Positions 14,625-25,800 of a stretch of 64,000 nt of DNA are shown piece after piece. The stretch lies in NCBI RefSeq assembly GCF_001039355.2, contig NW_019775450.1:5649-69648 (forward strand). The letters are read 5' to 3'. Under the pieces are notes generated by a model. That model saw only the letters and a list, made by a program, of their open reading frames with translations, made no database searches and was not told where the DNA came from. Position 1 is the first letter of the stretch. Each line of letters begins with the position of its first letter. The DNA comes from Lingula anatina (taxonomy: Eukaryota > Brachiopoda > Lingulata > Lingulida > Lingulidae). Both the position numbers and the translations under genes were made by a program.

Positions 14625-16803
14625 AGTGAACACTCACTCACTGACATGATATTCTGAGAGAGAGAGAGAGAAAGAGAGAGAGAGGGTGGAGAGGATGCAC
14701 CTGGTTGCTCTGGTCGAATGTGACAGATAAAGTAGCAGTAGCTGCCCCCATGTCCTGCCCAGCAGCCAGCACTGGTGCCGCAGTCACTGAATATGTTCTG
14801 CACCTCCACGGTAGTGAGGCCCATACACTTCGCCACACATGAGATGTATTTGGGCGTAGACGTGTAGTTGAAAGCTGAAAAATGAACTGATTTCTGTACA
14901 TCAACCAAACGGCCAACATATATAAATAAATAAGTGAGCGAGAAAATTAAACTAATTGATTTTATTTTTATAGACGGATAACATAATATAGGCCTATGCC
15001 AAACCAGGGAATTATATCGGATATAATTCCCTGGCCCAACAAAAGGATAGTTGAATAAATGGATAAGATTATTATTAAGCCTTTGTCAGAAATAGATAAA
15101 TAGGCCTAAGTAAATGGATAAATTTATTAATTAGAAATAACATATACTCGTACGTTAAGATACAAACCGGTGCGGATAAATATAGGCCTATACATATTAC
15201 TATTTGCTATGAAATGAGTTCATAATCAATTGGCTTATTAAAAGTTTCATTATCAAACCAAACAAATGAGACAAGACTCACTAAGAGGACAAGAGAATTC
15301 TGTTTTCCAGTTACAGGCGCATACTTCGACGTCAAAGGCCAGGTGCTCCCCACACCTCTTTAGCCTGTACTGGTACCTGCTGCCCTCTATTGCCTCCTGG
15401 GAGAAGTCCTGGCAGTGCGTGTTCGGCACCGGGAAGAAAACAGTCCCATACTTTTCGCAAAAACTCTTGGAGCTTTGCGCGACTACAAAAAGGTGTCAGA
15501 TTACCGAATAATAATGTGCCACATTGACTGTCATACATAAATTCTAGGCATTCTCGGGTCACGGTTAAAATTAAGCAAAGTGAATCAACACACTAATAAC
15601 GAACAGAAATTACCAATGAAGGTTGAGCCATTTAAGGAAAAATATAAAGATTTATGACCTCAAAGATCACTTTGACTGGTCACTTTGAATTTTCGATCGC
15701 GACTGACGCCACAGAAGATTTAAATTTTACCAATGTCTATGGGCGGCGGTTTATACAAAAATGCAAAACACGATTAGTCGTCATCGTTATCAGATCAGTC
15801 GAAATGAAAACACGATCAGTCGTCGTCGTTATCAGATCAGAAGGCAAAATACGACTAGTAGTCGTCAAAACGCAACTAGTCATCAAAACGCAACTAGTCA
15901 TCATCAAAACGCAACTTGTCATCATCAAAACGCAACTAGTCATCATCAAAACGCAACTTGTCATCAAAACGCGATTTGACGCCAGATGGCGCCCATTGTA
16001 CGAAAATCTAGGCCAAGTCACATGATCCACAGTGATCAAAATGGCGGACGTTATTGAAGCAGCATTATCATATTCCTCGCTCGAACTCGAGAATTATCTC
16101 TACGCGTACAATCTAATAATGATATTATATATATAATAATATCTGGAACTTGTGAAATGAGTACAACAATAAAGCAGTGCTTCACAAGTGTGTTTTTTTT
16201 TTTTTTTTTAATTTATAACATGTCCAAATTATTTAATAAATTATTTAATTATTTATTATTTCGAGAATTATCTCTACGCGTACAATCTAATAATGATATT
16301 ATATATATAATAATATCTCGAACTCGAGATAATTCTCGAGTTCGAGCGAGGAATATGATAATGCTGCTTCAATAACGTCCGCCATTTTGATCACTGTGGA
16401 TCATGTGACTTGGCCTAGATTTTCGTACAATGGGCGCCATCTGGCGTCAAATCGCGTTTTGATGACAAGTTGCGTTTTGATGATGACTAGTTGCGTTTTG
16501 ATGATGACAAGTTGCGTTTTGATGATGACTAGTTGCGTTTTGATGACTAGTTGCGTTTTGACGACTACTAGTCGTATTTTGCCTTCTGATCTGATAACGA
16601 CGACGACTAATCGTGTTTTCATTTCGACTGATCTGATAACGATGACGACTAATCGTGTTTTGCATTTTTGTATAAACCGCCGCCCATAAATGTCTCTAAC
16701 GAAAGTGAAATAAGAGCTGATTTATTACAGCTGTAAGACCAATACCTGCGTTTTCGACGAGCGCCTCTGCTAGGATCACTGCAAAGTAAAACATCCAGCT
16801 CAT
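13867..16803 (-). CDS. Secreted cysteine-rich protein with TIL domain, paralogue B
   Basis: Five exons join in frame to 265 residues: 16746-16803, 15282-15482, 14701-14874, 14386-14568 and 13867-14048. Residues 1-19 are a signal peptide. Residues about 20-86 form a six-cysteine module (C-x14-C-x19-C-x10-C-x-C-x7-C). Residues about 87-144 form a second six-cysteine module shared only with paralogue A. Residues about 145-205 form a trypsin-inhibitor-like (TIL) domain with ten cysteines, the known count for that fold. Residues about 206-265 repeat the first module with a shorter second loop (x15). TIL domains often inhibit serine proteases; that role is inferred, and the remaining modules have no assigned function. 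Intron 1 is interrupted by a 951-bp foldback element and intron 3 carries GA and ATA microsatellites. Confidence 0.85.
14572..14623. repeat. (AAT)n microsatellite
   Basis: A trinucleotide ATA/AAT run directly upstream, in gene sense, of the TIL exon acceptor of the cysteine-rich gene; a GA tract at 14655-14686 follows. Confidence 0.9.
15738..16688. mobile_element. 951-bp near-perfect foldback element
   Basis: The arms 15738-16099 and 16327-16688 are each 362 bases and inverse complements, with only an isolated mismatch noticed by eye. The element begins TATGGGCGGCGG and ends CCGCCGCCCATA. It is flanked by a direct duplication AATGTC at 15732-15737 and 16689-16694, fitting a 6-base target-site duplication. 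Each arm contains an 18- and 21-base tandem repeat built on CAAAACGCAACTAGT. The 227-base centre is AT-rich. There is no coding gene: the long open frames here are repeat translations that mirror each other in the two arms. The near identity of the arms points to a recent insertion or gene conversion. Confidence 0.85.
16087..16317. repeat. Direct repeat spanning the foldback centre
   Basis: A roughly 57-base stretch starting CGAGAATTATCTCTACGCG and ending ATAATAATATCT occurs at about 16087-16143 and again in the same orientation at about 16261-16317. The left copy overlaps the end of the left inverted arm. Confidence 0.75.
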
Positions 16804-16853
16804 CTTTTCTTTTCGCGGTCTTACTTAATCTCGATCTTTAAATGGCAGTCGTG

Positions 16854-16876
16854 GTTTTTATGCAGTGTTTTATAGA
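16854..16876 (-). promoter_or_regulatory. Possible TATA region of paralogue B
   Basis: The minus strand contains CTATAAAAC and, just downstream, ATAAAAA, about 55-70 bases upstream of the ATG at 16803. The position matches the TATA-like box of paralogue A. Confidence 0.35.
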
Positions 16877-17943
16877 TATTTCTTGCGAGTTAATTAGCTT
16901 GGGATGGGTAATGCCCACGATTTATTTCTTTATTTATTTTTGTGCGTATCTTTCTAGCTAATTATTAAGTTGAGATTATGTAAATTTACACCATGAATAA
17001 TGCTCACGATCCTGTAATATTTGCGACTGCTTAATTGGAGAAGAAATTTTGGCTCACTCTTACCCCCTTGACAGTTGAAGCTTTGCCAATACATGGCAAT
17101 CAACGTCAGGATCACACTGTTTATGAATTCTTAACTATAGCCTTAACAGTCTTCTCTTTCGTTGCATATTTGCAAGAGTGGGCCAAAATTCAGGGTTTCC
17201 GGTGTAACACGGACTTGATGAGAGGCGGAAAGTGGTTCAACGAATTTAGCATGGATAACATATATAGCATGTCAATAGCTTCTGGTGCATCCTTGTTGGA
17301 GATAATTAACAGTACACAGGGAGATAATGATTATCACATTAACATTATCTTTGCATTTACGTACATGTCTGCTTTTGCTATCTATGTATTAGTGTTATAA
17401 GAGAGGTCGTAGAGAAAATGAAATGCCCATTGAAGTTGCATTATGCATTAAATATGGCCTCCGTATCCAAATGTTGTTTTTGATGTGAAAATTTAATTTA
17501 AATTATATTTCGATATTTTCACAAGCTTTGGATGAAACAGTACCTTTTCTTAGACAACCAAATTCAATGAATGTTTACGAGGTAAATTACAACAAATATT
17601 ATGTATGATAATTAGAAAATTGACGATATTTAACCCTTATGGGCAAAGGGCAGGTCCGCCAGGATCTCCGACAGCAAGGTGTGATCCTCTGCTTTGGCTT
17701 TTACTAAAGTTTTGGTTGTGTAATAAAAAATTATACAAATAATAATGAAAGCTACTGGCCCTGATAAAAGGGTATTTCCCCGCAATCCAAAATTGATAAA
17801 TTTATCAATAAGTTACATATAAACAATATGTCGCGTATTATCTTTCTTTCTGTTATTCATTAACATGTGATTTGATAAAGTGTCTACGTATGCAGCCTTC
17901 TCTTGACTGTTCTGACAACTTGCAGTTTCTACCTGATGTTGCC

Positions 17944-18135
17944 ATGACGAGGGCTTCGGTTTACGGATGTGCAATTCTTTTGGCGTTCTGTATTGGTCGG
18001 AGTCATACAGGTAAGAACGTCCTAGTGAAATAACAGTAGTGAAATCCATCAGTTGTAGTTAACGCTCATTTACTGTGTACTGCCGGTATAAGGGTGCATT
18101 AGCTTCTTTAAAAAGGAGCTAAAACCAGGCCCCTT

Positions 18136-18185
<50 letters not shown>

Positions 18186-20088
18186 AAATAAATAAAAATA
18201 AAAAAAATAATAATAATTTAACCTCCCTAAGAACTTGGATACCAATTTTACATGCAAACATTACGTTGAGTTGGATTGATCTACATAGAGCAATAGTGAG
18301 CACTAAGTGGGCCCATCTTTATATAGAGGTGCCGGTACGGCAATACACACAGCGCGACCAGCCACAGCATTTGCAGCATTTTCAGCCTGTGAGTTTTAAA
18401 GTCGGAAAGAAACTTGAAGGGATAACAACTCTTCATATGAGATCTATATTTCACTATAAATGCATTGTAAACAACTCATAGAAATATAATATATTCTATT
18501 TTGCCACAAAAACGACAGCAATAGTAATTAATCTGAAATATGTGCTTGCCATCCGACCATGTGACCTCCATAGCTATACTGGTAAAGCTATACTATGTAA
18601 TAATCTCTTACGAGTTTAAATTATCGCACCTCATTACAGTGGTCATAAAGTGAATAATGACAGTCACGAGCACTGTTATAAAATCTTAAGAGATTATTAC
18701 AAAAAAAAAAAAAAAATTTTAGAAAAAAACAGGGTCTAACTTTGAATGTAGTAATGGATTCATTGACCATTGGTAAGTATGTGAAAATTGCTATTTACCC
18801 CAGAAAAATTCATTTTTTGGCCAAAATGAACAGTTTGTAACCCTTTAACCGGTATGGCAGGGATGGTTGTCCGTTGGGAACTGGAGTCCGTTTTCCGTAG
18901 GACCCAAAATATAGATCTTCAATCCTAGGTACTGGTTAGGGTTCCTGTCCAATGTAATGGGAAACCTAGGGCACTTTGAGTCCTAGCCAGTATTACCCCA
19001 GTAATCTTCTGGGACCCTGGGGTTCTATTCCTTAAACCACCATTCCTGTCGCACCTGCACCTGCGCTGTACAAAGATAAACCTATGCTTGGTATCAAATA
19101 GTCACAATCAACACTTTGAACTTCAGGGTGATTGTTTCGTTCATGGTGGCTGAGATGACCTTTCCAAGAACAGAGTTATCAGTTTGAGTAGATCATGCGC
19201 TAGTGAGTCTGACTACCTGTGAATTACTTTTACTGGTTAATGTTCAACGCCTTCTCGTGCTTGGTAATTATGAAACGCTATCTGAAATACAAAGTGCACT
19301 CGGCATCTATTTATCGACCTTCCAAGAATCGACTTACTTGTTTCAATAGACCAGTGCTCGTGACTGTTATTATACACTATATGACCACTGTAATAAGGTG
19401 CGATAATTTCAAATAAAACTTGAAACTCGGTTAAAATTTGTGAATATTTATCTTAATGTACGAAGAACAGAGTGTCTCTTCATGTAATTGAACTTACATT
19501 AAGTGGTCAAAAATGTTTTATAAAGTTCTGCCGCAGTTTTCAAAAAAAAATTAAATTTTGATTTGCGGTTATATTGGGAGCTGTTTAACAACTACCAGGG
19601 TGTTATTGCATTATCTTTACATCGATAACCGACATGTCGAAATGAGTATGTCATCTCTGTAGGGCTTTTCGTTATCAAATGTAATCATTTAAATCGTGTT
19701 TTAGTTGACAAATAACATGCATGGGAGACAAAAGTCCATGTTCTGTACAGAAATAGAACTTCTGCAGAATGACAGAAATGACACTTTAAAAATTCTTTAT
19801 TAAGCTCCCCATGTTGATAAAAAATAAAATCAATGAAAGCTAGAAAAGCACTCCGAGAGAGCAGACCTCCGCCAAGGCAGCAATTTTTTTATTATTATTG
19901 ATTATTGATTGATTATTGATCCGAATCACCACCAAAAACTAATCATCTCTTCCCTACCCCACTTCTGACAGTTCCTGAAAATTTCATTAAATCAGTCCAT
20001 GACATTTTGAGTTATGTTGATGACAGACAAACAGACAAACAAACAGGGGTGAAAACATAACCTCCTTGGCGGAGGTAATTAATATAGA

Positions 20089-20125
<37 letters not shown>

Positions 20126-21767
20126 TTTGGAAATGAACAAAGAATAAATAAATGTATAGTTATTATTACTACTGTAAAAATGAATAAAATACAATAAAAT
20201 GAATATTACAATTTACAGGGCACTTTTACAGGCGATATTGCTGATCCCAAATTGTATATCTTATCATGAAAATGACAACATTTTTATGGCATTTATCCAG
20301 TCCTGTCGATAAGAACATCTGGAGTGTTCAGGAGGACGTGGTGGTATTTGCGTCCAGCCAGGCACTCAAAAATTAAAATATTTAATATAAATAAAAATGG
20401 TATTAAAATCGAATTCAAGTGCAGGTTGGGGTCAAAAATGATTTGCACGTAGGTGAAAATTACTTATGTTCTTGAGGGAAATGCGATTTGGGGGGATAAC
20501 TCCTACAGTATACGGTGTACAATAAAGTATCACACTGGGGCACTGAACTTCCTGGTATGGAACACGAAACTTTTACTCGACACTTGCATTTGTTGAGGTC
20601 GTTTATTTACAAGTTTATCTTTTTTTTTTTACAATTTGATGCTATTTGTAACAATTTCAACTATAGTAACAGAAATATATTTTACAAGAAAGTAAAGTTA
20701 TTAGCCTGACTTCATCATTTGTAATTTGACTAATTAAGTTTTCGTTTGGCTAAAAAAAAAAAATGAATTGTCCAAGAGAAATTTGGCTAAAGCAAAACAA
20801 TTCATAGCACTACCCCAGATACTGTATAATAGTTGATACTACTTGTATCTGGAGCACCGTACTCATTACGAATTTATTCCAGTTGGCGAGGAGGGCTGTG
20901 ACTTCGACCAACCGGTCTTTGTTAGCCCGCACTGCAGAGAAAGGTATTGTGCATGGAAATACGACGCCGTCGTGGGAGAGAATGTTACTCTTGTCTGCAC
21001 GGTGAACTACACGGTAAGCTAGGAAAAACCTCAAAGGTAAAGTAGGCGTGAGTTGTATGGATCTAAAATTTCGAAATTGACTTTTTTTGCAAGAGTGGAC
21101 GCATGGAAATATCTGACATCCAGAATACCAATGTCATATGACCTGCTCAGTTAATATAAATAAGGTAAAAAGAAATTCACAAACACCCGGAAGTTTCATC
21201 AATACACAACTTTCCTGTCAAAATTAAGTTTTATTTCATACGTAATATTTGCTTTATTATCTATTGTTCATTTTTGAGAGGCTGTGTCACTACAAAAGTT
21301 GAGAATCATACTGGTAAGTCTATAAAATACATATACCATTGCATTTTTCGAAAAAGAATTGCGGTTCCTCTGGCACCACCTGATGGATCCAACAGATATT
21401 TTGGCAATTTAAGGATTTTTTGCAATTTATCTGGCCAGGCTGACAGTGGTAGCTCGTTGTACTTGTCGTACGCCAGCTGCAGACAGCCCTGCTCCCCTCT
21501 GCGGCAAGACTGCCCAAGTAACAAGACTTTGCCATGCCGCATAAGCCACGTTATTAGAGCTGTGAAAGAGATTGACGAGGACAGATGGACTTGTTCTGTG
21601 CACCATCCGCAATGCTTGAATCATAATTCTATAGAGTTGAAACTTAATGTTAGGCGTGCGTATTTTTCTATTCTCTCTCTCACTCTCTCTCTCTCAGTTT
21701 AAAGATGTGTGATGTGTAAATTTCCATACACATAAGTGTAGATTTGTGTTACTTATAGTCTAGAATA

Positions 21768-21813
<46 letters not shown>

Positions 21814-22857
21814 TGTCCAAAACTATCTTGCATATACATATGAGTGTTCTCACTTTTTTTCTCGTTTTTCATCGTCTTTGATGGCATTACAAGCAACGGC
21901 ATTGGTCTCAACTGTTTCTTTTTGCAGCACAGAAAACTATCAAGTTAGACAAGTCCCCTGTCAACCACACTGTAAGGGTTGGTGAGACGGTGTCTTTTGA
22001 CTCGTATGCCGAGGGATACCCGGAACCAACCCCTGAATGGTGGCACGATGGTTTGTTCATGGCCTCATCGCCACATATTGATATGGATGATAATGGTAAG
22101 TATACCAGATATCTTTTTAAAACGTTTATTTAACTATTCGTCAAATAAAATATTTAAAAAATGTACAAGGGGGTGGGGTGACAAAAGTATTGCTGTAATG
22201 CGTGCACTATGTGCACGCATTACAGCAATACTATGAAGGTGCACTATGAAGGGTGCCATGGAAGGTGTAACGCCTTTCTGGGCTCCGTATCTCGAAAGGT
22301 TCGCTATGTTGCGCACGTACGTTAGTGTCTCGATTCCATGGCCCCGTATCTCGAAATAGAATCGGTTATGGAATCGAGACACTAACGCACATGCACAACA
22401 TAGCGAACTTTTCGAGATACGGAGCCCTGGTTGTCAAGTTTAAATCACTGTGAAGGTGCGGGAGCTCACAAATGAAGAAATTGTTTCTCTAAGGGGAGGG
22501 GGGATGACATAATAACATGCGTTATGTAAGGACAATACATTGGCCTGTAAACCTGTAGTAAAGATACTTACTAACCTAACCAGTTTTCAATGAAATACTA
22601 ATTGGATAACTTTACAAACCCAGCCGGTGTTCACCTTAAAACAAACTGTTGCAGTACTTCTGTCACCCCCTGTACATGCATATGTAATATCAAAATATTT
22701 TTTATGATTTTCTTTAACTTTTGCATCGGGAAGGCTACTGAATACATTTTTATTTAACACCCCACCCATTATTATTATTGTTGTTGTTGTTATTTTTTTT
22801 AATGCGTCTTTATGTCAGGAAGGCGATTCTCGCACTCAATTTCTTATAAATGATAAC

Positions 22858-22896
<39 letters not shown>

Positions 22897-25800
22897 GAAG
22901 CGAATTTCATAACTTTGGACTATTTTAGGTACGATTACCATATATAACGTATCCAAAGACGACGCGGGCGTCTATAGGGTAACGTGGGAGGGAAAGTATG
23001 GTAAAGTAGCGTCCTCTGCCAATCTGGTAGTTGAAGATGAGCCTTCTCCGGCTGGACATCAGTTTCAGTGGTGGTGGTTGGCTGTTGGAGGTATATATAT
23101 ATTAGTGAAACACGCATTTTTGTTTAAAGTACCCCTCATGTACAACAGAAAAACTGAAACAAGCACGAATGACAAATCATGTCTGCTGCACCCGCCAATT
23201 TAAGTATTATTTACATGTGCTAATTCCAAATATATAACCTGTGAATATCCTTGATTATTAATATTACTGTCAATATCATTTTCAAGTCTCACTTCACTTG
23301 ACATTAATCTAATGTCAGGTGAAATTCTGGGTGCAGTGGGTGGATACCTTATACTTTTCACATCCCATAAAATGTATTTTAGCAGTTGTGACTTCATTAC
23401 TTGAAAAAAGGACACTGGATATTTTAAACTGAAAATAGAAGTTGAAATACTACAAAAATATTATGAATTAAATCGTGGCAAACCAATGGCACACTATATT
23501 TCTATGTTTAAGAACCACTGATTAAAGGGAAAGTTATCTGGGTAGGATAATTGAACGTCTTTCCCGTTCCTTTTCTCTTTATCTCCCTCTTTCTTTCTCT
23601 GCAGATACTGGCAAGTTTTATAGAATTTTTTCTCAATGTCTTTTTTTCCATTTAGGTGTAGGGGCAATTGCTCTACTGGTAGTGACTATAGTCGGTTTCA
23701 TTCGGGCAGGTAGGTATAGAACATGTACAGTATCTTTGATCAATAAATCCAACGATCTGAAAATGGTGATTTTACATCATTTGCGACTTTTGTAGCGAAA
23801 GCATAATAGATGTAGCCTACAAATTTGTCGACGGCTACATCGAAATGGGGTTATGATTTTGGTAATTATATACTGTAATTGCGTTGATGTCTAAAACAGT
23901 TTTTACCCCACACGTGGACGAACGAAACTTTGCATAATCCAAGGTCCACAGGAGTGGTCTACACACATATAAATGCATGTGCATATTAACGGGAAATTAT
24001 TAGCGTGTACTTCATTCAAAGCTTTATGGACTGAAAATTCTGAGAAGTTGTTAAATGAAGGTGTCATTTGGATATCATTAGGAAGAAGAAAACTCCCTCC
24101 AACCCCACAGGCAGCACCACTTCTTCCAGATGGTAACCGCAGTACTAATTATGGGGCTGACTCGGACACTGCACAACTGCTTGGAGTCGAAGATGACGTG
24201 TCCGAAGGTTCGGAGTTTGGAGATGCGCAAACATCTTACTCTGAAGCCGGAAATGTTGTGTCGGAAGTTTCTGGCTCTGAAACTGAGCAACCGTTTCACT
24301 CTGAAGATGAAAATAATGCGCCTGATACTCACTCAGTAACCGGTGCATCGGGTGAGTAAACATGTAATATAGAACGCCGTCATTAAAGGGAACAATATAC
24401 TTTATACTCGTGTATATGTGACTGTTTTTGGTACATGTAATTCATTGACATTCATCCATAATAATTTTATAAACGCTGTTTAGAGATTTTGATTTCCATA
24501 AGTGCAAAAATGAACCGATACTAAAAATACTACAATGTACCAATAATTCAAGCATGCTGCCGCAAAAGAGGGCAAGGACATTCGCTCCGACCGACCAGAA
24601 TATATTACTCAGATTTGTAAACGTATTTCAATTAAATTGTTTTGATGGACAAAAATTGATGACGTTATAGTAACAAGTTTTAATTCGTGGGATTATTTTT
24701 TGCAATAATTTACATCTCCATATTAAGAAACAAAAATACTCTAAGGTGCTGGGACAAATCGTGTTTACATATTTCACGAAACATTCGGTATATGACCGTT
24801 TTTATTCATTTTGTGATAACCATACAGAGTACTACTTTTTTAAAAGTACTGATTATAGGTCGGTTCGATGATACGAAAAAGCAGTTTCTTTCAACTTGTA
24901 GTTGCATCGGTCATGCTAACGCATGCTTTTTTATTCATGTTTGTAGATCCCAATCAGACAGATGTCAAAACTCTTGCGTCAGGAGGAAATAGACGTTCTG
25001 GGGATTCAGGTAGAAAAATATATATTTTAGAAATGAGTTAAACATCAACGATAAAGCTACCCTCTACCAGGGCGAGTGATAGATTTTTTACAGATATTCA
25101 CAGATATGTCTCTATCTAGATAGATGGTCATTTAGGGCTCAGCTCACCCTGTTGAGAAATCTCAAGGCTGATTACATGGCTGATAATTGTTTGCATAACT
25201 GCTCAGGCACTGCCACTTAGCAGGTCCAGTCTAAGTCTGCGTGACAGCAATCAAGACAGTTAATTACTCTGACCTCAATCACTTGCTCTTCTGTGACAGA
25301 TTAAAAAAACCTTAGACTGGTTGCGTAGCGAGCAGTTATCACATCGTTGTGAAGCTCAGCTCATGCAGAGCAAGTACAAAGCCTTTGGCGCGCAGAGATA
25401 ATTGTTTCCACATGGGATTTCTCATCTATCTAGCTAGAGACATATCTGTGAATATCTGTAAAAAAATCTATCACTCGCCCTGGTAGAGGGTACGATAAAG
25501 CCACCATAACCGATTTACGCATCCAAAACGGCTTTCTGCATGGACGCAATGATTCCAAGTTGAGAGGCTGAGAAGAGGAATCAGATGCGCATGCGTAGAC
25601 TATGATGGTTTTTCCAGTAGTTTGGTTTTCCTCCGAGACTGGCCGCGTCAGAAAATAAGTCGAGAGTTAAAACGCAGTAGAGGTATTTAGGGGGGTGATG
25701 GAAGAGAGTCAATGCAAAGACTGATAGTTGGTCTTAAATCTGTGAGATTACTGGTTGTACAGGTCTCTGTCTGTTTGTTTATAGGCAAGATCAAAATGTT

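Noticed and set aside
15654-16025. Long open frames of repeated IKTQLV or TSCVLM type in both strands, mirrored at 16387-16689
   Set aside because: They are translations of the 18- and 21-base tandem repeat in the foldback arms, and the two arms give identical proteins because they are inverse copies.
15860-16590. Regular short repeats that could suggest a CRISPR array
   Set aside because: The units are adjacent with no unique spacers, lie in transposon arms, and the genome is animal.
17035-17400. 121-codon open frame on the plus strand
   Set aside because: It has no ATG start at its edge, no domain, no splice context, and lies in the AT-rich spacer upstream of the Ig receptor.
21281-21313. 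Possible small extra exon of the Ig receptor between exons 2 and 3
   Set aside because: It has both splice sites and phase 0, but adds a short non-Ig peptide. Joining 21013 directly to 21439 gives one coherent Ig domain. It remains a minor alternative.
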